DNA of 64,000 nt from Legionella erythra (GCF_001467615.1 NZ_LNYA01000003.1:245539-309538), one strand, 5' to 3'; shown: positions 39,608 to 48,388, counted from the first letter of the stretch. Notes: generated from the letters alone by a model not told the origin. Numbers and translations are program-made.

Positions 39608-41953
39608 TTATTCTTCTGGCTCTTTATTGTTTGCTTTTTCACGTTCGCTGACAATTTTTTCCGCGAGCGAAAGAGCCATTTCCGTAAGAATTTGAGCGGA
39701 CACTTCATCCCGTTCGGCTGGCGGATAACTGGTTGCCATCTGGAAGTCTTTGATTAATTCATTGGCCACTGTGCCTGAATATTTATCCTTCGCGCCGCTC
39801 ACTCGTTCAATAATGGATAAGTAGTTTCGCGTCTCATTAATGGGCAATAGCGGTTGTGAAAATTGCTCGACATCCTGCACCAGAAGTGGCAGGGCATTGG
39901 GACTGCGGCGTAATTTGCTGAAAATGGTAAGAACCCCATCCTCTTCTTCTTCAATGAGTTCTTCCACGGGTTCCGGCTCATTATAACCATGGAATGCCAG
40001 CAAGGCACTGACGCCCCGCTCAATGGGTTCGACCACATTGGATTCCCGCAGCGCTTTGGTGATAAGAGAAATCTCTTCATTTTCCACTTCTTTTTTAATG
40101 CTTAAATCACCACTGTCCAATACACGTTGGAAACTGGACAATTGTTTTTGCAATTTAGCCAGGTAATCATCCGGTGGCGGCTCCACCTTCAGAAACTGAT
40201 TCAGTTTCAGTTGTTTAACCGGTTTGGGATTGGCATAAAACATACGGGCACGCACAATTTTGGATTTGAAAAAGATGTGGGCCTCACCTTCGGTTTGCTC
40301 TTTTAGATCCAGCAGGTCAATCCGGGCACGTTTCTCATAGGATGAACTCTTGGTATCCATGTAGCTATTGGAGAAACTGGTATCTTTGGTTTGGAAAGAA
40401 TCCACTTTGGTCACGTAAGCCTCGCCGGCTGTTTTGGTAAAGAAATCCCAGGTTTCGGTTGGATCTTCAAGTTTCATGCAAATTTTGATGTTGGTGTTTG
40501 CACCGATGGACGCCGCTTCTTCTTTGGATGCTTTCTGAAAAGCAGGCAAATCCTGCCCGGCAAAGATAGCTGAGAAGCCTAGGGAACGCGCCTGAGCCGG
40601 GACCACTGCGAACCCCTGCACGGCATAATAGCCGTACTCATCAAGGATACACATATAAGGTGTCGGGGCATTGGTGGGTTTACGCTCGATGACATCGCGG
40701 TAATCCCCTTCTACTTCTTCCCCTAAACCAGCAGCCATCATGGCTTTGAGGGAGGAAACAATGACTTTACCCAGGTTTGCCAATTCATCCGGCGATTTTT
40801 CAAGTGCAGGCAATAGCACCACCAGAATACGGCGGTTTAAAACCACATCCTTAAAATCGACTTCCGCGAGATTGGTACGGATAATATGACCATAGGTATC
40901 GGCCAGGGAAGAAAATACTCGCACCAACTGCATGGTAATAAAACCGTGCTGTTCCAAAACCTGCGACACCTGCTTGCCTTTTTTCTCTTTATTGTAACCT
41001 GGCAGGTTAAACAGGTAGTTACGTAATGGATCGGTGACCAGTTTTGGCACGGACTCGATATTCACGCTTTCCTGTTCATCACGAGGAAAAACCTTGTCGA
41101 TCACAATCGCTTCAAGACGGGTTAAATCAAAATAGTTACGGATGGTATTGGCATCAAGCAAAATAGCGCCTTCATCGCGCATATAAACCAAGAGTTTCAT
41201 CAAGGCTTCCACGAAACTGATCGCACGGCCTTTCCACATGTCCCCATCGGATGATTGTCCGGAGGAGCCCATGAGGCTGACAACCAACTGGGTTAACATG
41301 CTGGATGAACCCTGGCAAAAAGGATTTAGGGTATTGGAGAGCCGTTTTTCCTGCGGGCCGACGATGTCGCGCGCACCCGTCATGAAATTGATTAACAATA
41401 AATCATCTTCACGCCCCATGCTGCGGACCATGGAAAATACTTTGGCGTAGAGCGAGTTATCACCTTTACCATCGACATAGATAAAGCCGCTGGCCTGCAC
41501 CAGCGCATTGAAAGCCAAAGAAACCAGGGCTTCGGTTTTACCGCTACCGGTGGATCCGAAAATCAGGGCGTGGGTACGTAAATCTTCGTTGGCAAACCAC
41601 AATTCCTCGTTGGTTTTCCGGTCGTTGCCAAAAAACGCAATGCCACGGGCAATGTTTGGGGTTTTAATGCCGGGTTTTAAATCATTGTAATCTTTTACGC
41701 GTGCGATTTTAGGCAGCCGAAAAGGCAACATTTGCTTTCGGGTATAGCTGTAGAGGAAGCTGATGCCGCCTAAAATCAGAATAAGACTCGCCGCCTGGGA
41801 AAGATAATAGCCGACAGCTGCCAAAGAAATGAGCACAATGGAGATATTACTGGGATCAGCAAAAAAATCCGCTATCCGCTGCCCCATGGTCCGCGTATCC
41901 CGGAGCAGTTGCGAAGGGTCTATTTCATGTCGTGTATCAATACCGCGCATCAT
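39608..41953 (-). CDS. icmO: Type IV coupling ATPase IcmO/DotL
   Basis: DotL is the VirD4-like coupling protein that receives effectors. The 781-residue protein (783 in L. pneumophila) has two N-terminal membrane segments (about 38-68), Walker A GSTGSGKT at 133-140, and a C-terminal extension (about 590-781) that in DotL binds DotN, IcmSW and LvgA. Its start overlaps icmP by four bases (ATGA). About 170 bases separate it from the icmN start, without a clear gene. Confidence 0.97.
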   Translation of the reverse strand: MMRGIDTRHEIDPSQLLRDTRTMGQRIADFFADPSNISIVLISLAAVGYYLSQAASLILILGGISFLYSYTRKQMLPFRLPKIARVKDYNDLKPGIKTPNIARGIAFFGNDRKTNEELWFANEDLRTHALIFGSTGSGKTEALVSLAFNALVQASGFIYVDGKGDNSLYAKVFSMVRSMGREDDLLLINFMTGARDIVGPQEKRLSNTLNPFCQGSSSMLTQLVVSLMGSSGQSSDGDMWKGRAISFVEALMKLLVYMRDEGAILLDANTIRNYFDLTRLEAIVIDKVFPRDEQESVNIESVPKLVTDPLRNYLFNLPGYNKEKKGKQVSQVLEQHGFITMQLVRVFSSLADTYGHIIRTNLAEVDFKDVVLNRRILVVLLPALEKSPDELANLGKVIVSSLKAMMAAGLGEEVEGDYRDVIERKPTNAPTPYMCILDEYGYYAVQGFAVVPAQARSLGFSAIFAGQDLPAFQKASKEEAASIGANTNIKICMKLEDPTETWDFFTKTAGEAYVTKVDSFQTKDTSFSNSYMDTKSSSYEKRARIDLLDLKEQTEGEAHIFFKSKIVRARMFYANPKPVKQLKLNQFLKVEPPPDDYLAKLQKQLSSFQRVLDSGDLSIKKEVENEEISLITKALRESNVVEPIERGVSALLAFHGYNEPEPVEELIEEEEDGVLTIFSKLRRSPNALPLLVQDVEQFSQPLLPINETRNYLSIIERVSGAKDKYSGTVANELIKDFQMATSYPPAERDEVSAQILTEMALSLAEKIVSEREKANNKEPEE

Positions 41954-43086
41954 GGCTTTAATTCCTGCAATTCTTTCGGCGACAGCTTGACTTCCTTCAC
42001 CGCAACTTCAAGCGCTTTAATCGCTTCATCTATCATTGGGACCAGTGAGCGTCGGCCCATTGCCTGTTCGGCGCGCCAATGCGCAAACGGACCTGCGACT
42101 TCGGAGAAAGGTGTTTGTCGGCCTACACAATTAAGCATATACCATAATCGCCGATCAATGGGCTTTAACCATAAAAATTCCGAGCTCGGTACCACACCGT
42201 CTTCCCGGGCTTCCTGCAGTAAGGACGCCATGACCGTGAGAAGATAGGCATGCTTGGCCAATACTTCCTGGACCAGTTCTGAATTCAGGTATTTTTTAAT
42301 CACCGGCTTGGCAATGGAAAAGTCTATCTTGCCTTCCGAGCAGCCTTTATCGATGCCCTCAAGAATAGCGGCACCTGCACCCCTGTCACGATTCATGCGG
42401 GCCATGAACACCGCTGCCAACGCCATGGCATGCGGGGGACAACGATCAAACCCATCGAAATAAGGACCCAATTGCAGAGTAAAGACCCGTTTGGCATCTC
42501 CCCGTCGGATCCCGGCCGTCATTTCCTGACCGGGTATCGGATTATCCAATATGGCATCGTCTTTTTTTAACAACTGGTATTTGCGTGCAAACTCCATGGG
42601 TGTCAAGGCCATCGCCCAGGGTCCCTTGTTTAAATCCTGCGAAACCAAATCTTCCTTCACCACCGGCATAATGGCTGGCCAGTTATGCTGCTCCTGCGCC
42701 CGTAAAGATTTCATATCATGGGCACGGCGAAATTTAAGGGTGATGTTGGATTGGTAAAGAAAAATAGCCAAAAGCACCAGAATCACCACGACAGGGTAGC
42801 GGATATAATCGCCGACGCTGCCAGTCAATTCAAGAAAACGATTCCAGTCCACGGATGCCGGGTCAAGGGTCTGCATCAGATAAACATTATCCTGCAGGGT
42901 TTTGTCAGTAATAAAAAATGAAACCAGTTTCGCTTGCCAGATGTTGAGTTTAAAAACAAAGGCGACGATATACTGATGCCCCGTTGCCCAAATGATGTAG
43001 GCAGTAACAAAAAGCAGGATCATAATCCAGACCGGAGCCATGGAATTATCGCCGCTGCCGCCTTGTTGCTGTGCTTGCTGAGCCAT
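41950..43086 (-). CDS. icmP: Coupling complex protein IcmP/DotM
   Basis: DotM is the second membrane subunit of the coupling complex and has been shown in L. pneumophila to bind acidic Glu-rich effector signals. The 378-residue protein has two membrane segments (about 15-40 and 92-112), then a cytosolic domain containing LNKGPWAMALTPMEFARKY and a KRVFTLQLGPYFDG stretch. Length and order match. It overlaps icmO by four bases. Confidence 0.96.
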   Translation of the reverse strand: MAQQAQQQGGSGDNSMAPVWIMILLFVTAYIIWATGHQYIVAFVFKLNIWQAKLVSFFITDKTLQDNVYLMQTLDPASVDWNRFLELTGSVGDYIRYPVVVILVLLAIFLYQSNITLKFRRAHDMKSLRAQEQHNWPAIMPVVKEDLVSQDLNKGPWAMALTPMEFARKYQLLKKDDAILDNPIPGQEMTAGIRRGDAKRVFTLQLGPYFDGFDRCPPHAMALAAVFMARMNRDRGAGAAILEGIDKGCSEGKIDFSIAKPVIKKYLNSELVQEVLAKHAYLLTVMASLLQEAREDGVVPSSEFLWLKPIDRRLWYMLNCVGRQTPFSEVAGPFAHWRAEQAMGRRSLVPMIDEAIKALEVAVKEVKLSPKELQELKP

Positions 43087-43145
43087 TGAAGTCAGAAATA
43101 AAAATTACCTAGTCCAAGTATATACATACTTTAAGCCGGGTGCGA

Positions 43146-43736
43146 CTATCTGTCTGATTCTGCTGCAGGATTTTTAACAAGCCGCCCTTTAAGGTAAGTA
43201 TAGACGCCGGAAAAATGAACAAAACGGGTTATATTGTCAAGGTTGATGGCTTTGTCTTTGAGTGTAATCAATGGTCTACCCAATTTATCCTGCGGGGTCT
43301 TGTCAGGCGGCAGAATCAGCAAATCGCTTTGATTGATGAAAATCGCCACATACGCCTCGTTGATTTTTTTCTCTTTCGACTTAATCAGGTTCACGATATC
43401 CGCCTCCTCGGCATAAATAGGGCGTGAAATAATCTGGCGTTGTAAATTGGCGATAATCCTCTCCCAGGATTGTAAATTCTGACCCTCACTGGAATACAGG
43501 CTGACAAAGACCAATTGTTGGTCATTGTGCAGGTTGCGTTGCAGGGCATTGATGGCGGATCTCACTTTCTCTTCCGGGTTTAAACCCACCTGCCGAATGA
43601 AATTATCACGGATCTCACGCAAATTTTTGCCGACGACCCTTAAAAAATTAGAATCCTCCCATGGACCATTCTCAATCGCTTCATTGAGGGTCTTGATAAG
43701 GATATCGATCTGTTCCTGAACGTCATCGTCTCTCAT
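43146..43736 (-). CDS. icmQ: Dot/Icm pore-forming protein IcmQ
   Basis: IcmQ inserts into lipid membranes and is held by its chaperone IcmR. The protein has 196 residues (191 in L. pneumophila). The N-terminal helical domain (about 1-60) is the part bound by IcmR. A C-terminal NAD-binding ADP-ribosyltransferase-like fold follows (QQLVFVSLYSSEGQNLQSWERII). The ribosome-binding site is weak. A strong hairpin separates it from the upstream icmR homologue. A TATACT box at the base of the hairpin may be its own -10. Confidence 0.95.
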   Translation of the reverse strand: MRDDDVQEQIDILIKTLNEAIENGPWEDSNFLRVVGKNLREIRDNFIRQVGLNPEEKVRSAINALQRNLHNDQQLVFVSLYSSEGQNLQSWERIIANLQRQIISRPIYAEEADIVNLIKSKEKKINEAYVAIFINQSDLLILPPDKTPQDKLGRPLITLKDKAINLDNITRFVHFSGVYTYLKGRLVKNPAAESDR

Positions 43737-43790
43737 ACGGCAAGGCTAGCAAGGTGCTTTTTCTTATTAGGAAGAGTATTGGAAAGTATA

Positions 43791-43824
43791 ACAGCATTCA
43801 CTGGGATTAGTCAGTGAATGCTGT
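43791..43824 (-). terminator. 13-base perfect hairpin between the icmR homologue and icmQ
   Basis: ACAGCATTCACTG and CAGTGAATGCTGT are exact complements around an 8-base loop, 13 bases after the icmR-homologue stop. No long T run follows on the minus strand (TATACTTT), so it could be a partial terminator or an mRNA-stabilising element. Confidence 0.65.
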
Positions 43825-43836
43825 AAAAGATTGGAA

Positions 43837-44166
43837 TCAGGGATTAAAGCGTAAGTCTGACGAACTGGATTCTTCTTGCCCATGCCCCAGTTGATCCTGA
43901 TTTTCAAGCGCTTTAAGATTGTTGGCTGCCGTAAGGAAAGCGCCACTCATCATGTCAGCGCGCTTTAAAGCCTCGATATTACTGGGGTTTGGACGCATGG
44001 CGATAATCTTTTCTAAAGGGCCTTTAATTTTTTCTGCATCATTGAAACCCTCGTGACAGTACCCGGCTATTTCCATAGGGCTGACTGTTTTATGGGTCGA
44101 CGCCTGCGGCTTAGGAGTAGAAAACAGCCCCAAAGTGGACGTGCGACTATTATTTTCGTTTGCCAT
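43837..44166 (-). CDS. Functional homologue of IcmR (FIR-type chaperone)
   Basis: I assign this 109-residue protein by position: between icmS and icmQ, where every Legionella carries icmR or an unrelated-looking functional replacement (FIR). The sequence has no close resemblance to L. pneumophila IcmR that I can see. It has a disordered, Ser/Thr-rich N-terminus (1-30), a predicted amphipathic helix (about 58-88, NIEALKRADMMSGAFLTAANNL) suited to bind IcmQ, and a polar tail. FIR genes are known to evolve fast. A well-placed ribosome-binding site (AGGAGTGACAAC) precedes the ATG. Confidence 0.8.
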   Translation of the reverse strand: MANENNSRTSTLGLFSTPKPQASTHKTVSPMEIAGYCHEGFNDAEKIKGPLEKIIAMRPNPSNIEALKRADMMSGAFLTAANNLKALENQDQLGHGQEESSSSDLRFNP

Positions 44167-44211
44167 GTTGTCACTCCTAAAACTTGATGCTTACAGATTA
44201 ACAGATTTGCC

Positions 44212-44228
44212 CTTAAGGGAATCTTAAC
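44212..44228. promoter_or_regulatory. CTTAA repeat upstream of the icmR homologue
   Basis: CTTAAG and CTTAAC occur with an 11-base period, as in PmrA boxes, but on the plus strand, opposite to icmR transcription. The left copy is also the centre of a perfect palindrome, CCCTTAAGGG. A regulatory role is only possible. Confidence 0.25.
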
Positions 44229-44269
44229 AACGATACAATTTTAAATTTTTTTTCTGGATGTCGTCCATC

Positions 44270-44614
44270 CTAGTCATACATCAACTCATCCAAAGGCGTG
44301 TAGTCGCGGCTGGGACCTCCCTGAATGAGTTCATTCACGACGTCTGTCATACACAATAACCTTAGGGCATTGGGGGTCACTTCGTCAAATGTTACGCGAA
44401 TACCCAGCAACGCATTTTCTGCCTCGTCAAATGTCGCGCCCAAACCATAACCGAGACACAGCGAACAAAGCTGATCGGCACGGCGGGCAATGGCAGGCAA
44501 CAAACCCGTGTCGGCAAAGACTTCTTCAAAGCTGACAAAACGATCATTTAAATAGAATTTGGCATTCATGCCGGCGGCAATTAATGCCATGCTTTTACGA
44601 ATATCAGTTTCCAT
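44270..44614 (-). CDS. icmS: Dot/Icm effector chaperone subunit IcmS
   Basis: IcmS is a small acidic adaptor that, with IcmW, delivers effectors to DotL. The 114-residue protein equals the L. pneumophila length and has LCSLCLGYGLGATFDEAENALLGI in the middle, a highly conserved stretch. Its ATG follows the icmT stop directly (TAAATG). No IcmW is encoded in this window; in Legionella it lies in the other dot/icm region. Confidence 0.96.
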   Translation of the reverse strand: METDIRKSMALIAAGMNAKFYLNDRFVSFEEVFADTGLLPAIARRADQLCSLCLGYGLGATFDEAENALLGIRVTFDEVTPNALRLLCMTDVVNELIQGGPSRDYTPLDELMYD

Positions 44615-44875
44615 TTATCGCCACCATGGTTGGGAGGATTTAACCCGGCCAGCCGCAAAATTCCTGAGCCAGCGTAAAAAAACGGGGACCGTGAAGCCGT
44701 AATGCTCAATCACACCAAAAAACACGGCGGATATCAACACCAAAACGGCTGTCCAGACACGAATATGCATCAGAAAAAGAAAGATGGGAAAGGCAGCGCG
44801 GGCATCAACAATAAAAAATCGGGCGCTTCTCGCCGAATCACGCCAATGAGAAGTAGGGGAAAAACCGCCAGCCAT
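44615..44875 (-). CDS. icmT: Dot/Icm membrane protein IcmT
   Basis: This 86-residue inner-membrane protein has one hydrophobic segment (about 28-58, broken by a short polar spot) and a basic C-terminus. IcmT is needed for intracellular growth and in L. pneumophila for pore-related egress. The length is the same as in L. pneumophila. It is the first icm gene of the minus-strand block. Confidence 0.93.
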   Translation of the reverse strand: MAGGFSPTSHWRDSARSARFFIVDARAAFPIFLFLMHIRVWTAVLVLISAVFFGVIEHYGFTVPVFLRWLRNFAAGRVKSSQPWWR

Positions 44876-44949
44876 CGCACGACCTCATGATTATCAGGGA
44901 TATATCAAGTATATCGCTCAGGTTTGATAATTCAAGAGAGGGACGTTGA

Positions 44950-45132
44950 CTAGGAAAAAGGCGTCAGATCGTAATTATCTTTTTTTGTTAAACAATTCAT
45001 GAAATCAGCCAGAGCCGGTGAATTGGCTTCTGCCTGAGCTTTAGCAGAAGAATCCGATTCAGGCGATACAGCCTTTTGAATCACGTCACTACTGTTCATA
45101 CGGCTTAACATCTTTAGCGTGCTATTGATCAT
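44950..45132 (-). CDS. Small Ser/Ala-rich protein upstream of icmT
   Basis: This 60-residue protein has an AGGAG ribosome-binding site 6 bases before its ATG, supporting expression. It has no membrane segment. It is rich in Ser, Ala and Asp, with a single Cys (about residue 48). It is upstream of icmT on the same strand with 74 bases between, so it may be co-transcribed with icmTS. I do not recognise it. Confidence 0.5.
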   Translation of the reverse strand: MINSTLKMLSRMNSSDVIQKAVSPESDSSAKAQAEANSPALADFMNCLTKKDNYDLTPFS

Positions 45133-45277
45133 GCATAGCTCCTGCGGTAATTCTTACAGATAGACTAACTCTACAATATTAAGGTTTTATTAATTTTCCA
45201 ACTGTTTTTTAAAAAAAATTGCAATAGGCTGAAATTTTCCCTGTCCATGGCCCCTGCTTAAACAAATGATGCAAAGC

Positions 45278-45297
45278 CTTACAATTACTTAACAATG
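45278..45297 (+). promoter_or_regulatory. PmrA-like direct repeat upstream of the 750-residue ORF
   Basis: CTTACAAT and CTTAACAAT are spaced 10 bases apart (start to start); the known Legionella PmrA box has an 11-base period. A perfect TATAAT lies downstream at 45319-45324, 33 bases before the ATG, which is the right position. A third CTTAAA lies 21 bases upstream. The off-by-one period weakens the call. Confidence 0.4.
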
Positions 45298-45356
45298 GCA
45301 ACGCCCTATTTGGGTTATTATAATTGAATTGAATTTGAACATTTTTATCACGTATC

Positions 45357-47609
45357 ATGAATATTATTCAGAAGAAAGAGCTTCTGAGGCTATGGAAGCA
45401 GAAAATTGCCAGCGCCCCTACCCGCCGACTAGAAATAAAAAGCGAATTGCTCGAGCTTGCAACCCTTAAGACAAATGATGACATCGACAAAAAATACGCC
45501 GCCTTTTTAAGGCGGCGACGGCTCTTGTTAAGCGAAAACCACGGGCAGGGATTTACCTGGGTACCTCACTTACAATGGCTGTGGGGCTTGTTTTCTTTCT
45601 TTTTCCCCGCCACGTGGCAACCTTTCCCAGGGTCTAAAATACGACAGGTATTAGAGGAAGAGCTCACACTCCCTTCATTCGACGTGCTGGGTGAGCACGC
45701 GCTTGTTTCCCAATCGCCTAAAGCTGAAGCCCTCACCAGCCAATGCGACTTTGAAAAAGCGCTGCTGAATAATCCCCGCATTGCGCTGAATGACCTTAAT
45801 CATGCGCTGGATCAATTATCCGAAGCCACCAGTCAAGAGGCATTGCCCTCTTTGTTTGAACGCCTGGCTATGCTTAAAAAATACGTCGATCCGCTCGTTT
45901 ATTATCGACTGCTTGAAAAACTTTATCAGCATCAGCCTTTAAGCACCCTGCGTTACTTCTATACTCTTTATCAGAGCGACGGCAAGGAGATGCCAGATGG
46001 ACATGACTTCGTTGAGCAGCATCTTTGGGTAAAAACGGTATTGGATAAGTTTGTAAAAAACAGCGAAACAGCCGTATATAACGTCCAGATTTTACTGATT
46101 TTCTTAAGCGCCGTTCCTCCGGCAGTAATACCAAAAGATCTTTTACCCCATTTATTTTTAAGTAAAAAAGAACAACCCATTGATTTTTTTAAGGAGTTAT
46201 TTGAATTATGGGCCGATAAGCCAGAAAACACCCTCAGTATATTAACCACGGTGTATGGCAATCATCGCAGCAATCTTCAGGCACAAATTAGAGACCGGCT
46301 GGATACGACCACCCTGCAAAGCCGTCGTTTAAACAGCCAATTTTCAGTGACTAAAGGCGATGGGACATCGTACATCAAAATGCTTGAGGACATTCACGAG
46401 TATATTAAGCCTGTCCAGCATCCGCTTTTAAAACATTTAGCCCGGCAGGCTGCTGAACAATTGCTGGCGATTTATTACCAAACCGAAAATGTGGAAAAAG
46501 ACGCTATCTGGCATGATCGGCATGAAGGCGCGGAAACATTCAGATTAATCGGTAAGATACTGGAAAAACCTTGTATTGTTCCTTCTAATTATAAAACTTA
46601 CCTCAATGGCCTTGATCCCTTAAGTCATGCCATGGATATGATTCCGGCGAGCTCCTACGATTTTAAACATGCCGAGCGCTGTGCTATAGAAATTATATCG
46701 GGCGCTATCCTAAGCACGGAAATGGCCATGATCAATGCACGCTACATTAGACAACATTATGGCCAGGTTAAAAACCCAAGCCCCTTTATAATCAGCTGGA
46801 TATTAAACCGGGTTAAACCATTTAACCCCGATGCGATTACCGGTTTAACCTATATCTTGCGTGACGTGGCGATCTATGGCCCTGAGGATTTGCCCTCTCA
46901 TGAACTAACCGATTTCCCTTATAAACCCGCTGAGCTTGAAAAACTGATTAAAGAGCAATTAACAACGCTTGCTTTAGCATCGGAGAAACGCCAGGCCAAT
47001 GAGGAAAACCAAGCTTCTGCGGCGTTGTTAAACCTGCTTATTCAGTTAATCAACCACCCGAATGTTGATCCTGAAATGCTCAATAAAGCGCAAAACATCC
47101 TGGCTGAATTTAAAGTCTACCTGACCCAAACCCTGGAAACTGTCCTCAGCAATCACATTCGACAAAGGCAAAAAGAATTGTGCCAATGGGAAAAGAGCAC
47201 GCTGGGCGCTTTTGAGATCGGTGACGAAGAATGGGATCTGGAGCAAGTGAGCAAGCTTAAATCAGATGCGATCGTGGCCGGGTATGAAAATCAATTTTTA
47301 AAGGAATACCGTGAATCACAAAAGGCAATCAACGTCTTTGCTTTCGTGTTGGAAAACATCAATAAGAAGGACATTCATGCTTTACGCCATGCTCATGCTG
47401 TTCTTGAAGACCTTCAGGTTTATCTAACTGACAATCAATACCAGGAATGGGAAAAACAGATAGTCAAACTCATCCATGACTGCCCACGCGGGGCGACATT
47501 GCAGCCGCTCAATAAAAACCGCCAGCATCTGTTGTTTGGGAGCCCGGCTAAAATTTCCACCTTATCGCCCGACAAGCAGCCTGAGGTAAAGTATGAGAAT
47601 AAGCTCTAA
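45357..47609 (+). CDS. Large helical protein of unknown function, candidate effector
   Basis: The 750-residue cytosolic protein has no signal peptide, no membrane segment and no domain I recognise. It is mostly helical, with several heptad-like stretches, for example near residues 520-560 and 640-660. The C-terminus ends in SPAKISTLSPDKQPEVKYENKL, polar with Lys/Glu. Size, lack of recognisable domains, place beside icmT and a PmrA-like promoter fit a Dot/Icm substrate, but no translocation signal can be proved by eye. No ribosome-binding site is clear. Confidence 0.55.
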   Translation: MNIIQKKELLRLWKQKIASAPTRRLEIKSELLELATLKTNDDIDKKYAAFLRRRRLLLSENHGQGFTWVPHLQWLWGLFSFFFPATWQPFPGSKIRQVLEEELTLPSFDVLGEHALVSQSPKAEALTSQCDFEKALLNNPRIALNDLNHALDQLSEATSQEALPSLFERLAMLKKYVDPLVYYRLLEKLYQHQPLSTLRYFYTLYQSDGKEMPDGHDFVEQHLWVKTVLDKFVKNSETAVYNVQILLIFLSAVPPAVIPKDLLPHLFLSKKEQPIDFFKELFELWADKPENTLSILTTVYGNHRSNLQAQIRDRLDTTTLQSRRLNSQFSVTKGDGTSYIKMLEDIHEYIKPVQHPLLKHLARQAAEQLLAIYYQTENVEKDAIWHDRHEGAETFRLIGKILEKPCIVPSNYKTYLNGLDPLSHAMDMIPASSYDFKHAERCAIEIISGAILSTEMAMINARYIRQHYGQVKNPSPFIISWILNRVKPFNPDAITGLTYILRDVAIYGPEDLPSHELTDFPYKPAELEKLIKEQLTTLALASEKRQANEENQASAALLNLLIQLINHPNVDPEMLNKAQNILAEFKVYLTQTLETVLSNHIRQRQKELCQWEKSTLGAFEIGDEEWDLEQVSKLKSDAIVAGYENQFLKEYRESQKAINVFAFVLENINKKDIHALRHAHAVLEDLQVYLTDNQYQEWEKQIVKLIHDCPRGATLQPLNKNRQHLLFGSPAKISTLSPDKQPEVKYENKL

Positions 47610-47672
47610 CACCTTGCTCAAACGTCCCGAGTGTAATAAAGTGTCCAGCATGTTGCCTCGCCATGCTGGTTA

Positions 47673-48353
47673 ATGAGAAGCGTATTCATCGTTTTTATTG
47701 TCTTGGTGTTTGTTGCTAGCGCATGCATTTTCCAACAGCACGCTTCTTTCCTGTTAAGCCAGATTAAAAATCTGGGATGGCTTGGGCCCTTATTCTTCCT
47801 TCTGATTTATTGTCTTGCGACCATTCTTTTTTTACCGACCATGGTACTTACTTTAGCTGGCGGCGCCCTGTTTGGCCCCGTCATGGGTACCTGTTTAAAT
47901 CTAACGGGCGCCACTTTGGGCGCCGGTTGCGCTTTCTGCATCAGCCGCTATATTGCCAATGACTGGTTTACTCATAAAAAAGGCATTCGACAGAACAAAC
48001 TCATGCAGGGTGTTGAAAAGCGGGGCTGGCAATTTGTCGCCGTGCTGCGGCTAGTTCCCATTGTTCCTTTTAATCTGGTCAATTATGGCCTGGGCATGAC
48101 TCGAATCCGATTGAGTCATTATTTATTGACGACGCTGGTATTCCTTGCGCCGGGAGAAATTATTTATACTTATTGCGGTCATGCGGGAATGGATGCGCTG
48201 ATTAATGCCCACTCCATGTACAGCTACGCCTGGCCTCTGTTTTCCCTCATTGCCTGCCTGGCGGCGGGCCTGGTTATCAAGCTTAAGTGGCGGGGGCAAC
48301 AGCACACAGGCAATAAACAAACCTATAAGTCGCTGCCCGTGTCAGGCGAATAA
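47673..48353 (+). CDS. TVP38/TMEM64-family (VTT domain) membrane protein
   Basis: The 226-residue protein has about five membrane helices and a VTT/DedA-type core: LPTMVLTLAGGALFGPVMG, then GATLGAGCAFCISRY and RLVPIVPFNLVNYGLGMT. Bacterial members are inner-membrane proteins of uncertain role; eukaryotic TMEM41B/TMEM64 relatives are scramblases. A hairpin follows the stop. The neighbours are effector-like, but this looks chromosomal and common. Confidence 0.88.
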   Translation: MRSVFIVFIVLVFVASACIFQQHASFLLSQIKNLGWLGPLFFLLIYCLATILFLPTMVLTLAGGALFGPVMGTCLNLTGATLGAGCAFCISRYIANDWFTHKKGIRQNKLMQGVEKRGWQFVAVLRLVPIVPFNLVNYGLGMTRIRLSHYLLTTLVFLAPGEIIYTYCGHAGMDALINAHSMYSYAWPLFSLIACLAAGLVIKLKWRGQQHTGNKQTYKSLPVSGE

Positions 48354-48377
48354 GCCGCCACAACCTGCCTTGGCGGC
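48354..48377 (+). terminator. Hairpin terminator after the VTT-domain gene
   Basis: GCCGCCA and TGGCGGC form a perfect 7-base stem with a 10-base loop, directly after the stop. A short pyrimidine-rich stretch follows. Confidence 0.55.
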
Positions 48378-48388
48378 ATCCTTATTCT

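Noticed and set aside
39541-39651. Plus-strand GAGGAGGG plus ATG followed by a hydrophobic stretch (LIATASMLMAIIILLALYC in another frame)
   Set aside because: The ATG frame stops after 11 codons, and the hydrophobic part needs a frameshift and overlaps the icmO 3' end. A broken small membrane gene cannot be excluded, but support is too weak.
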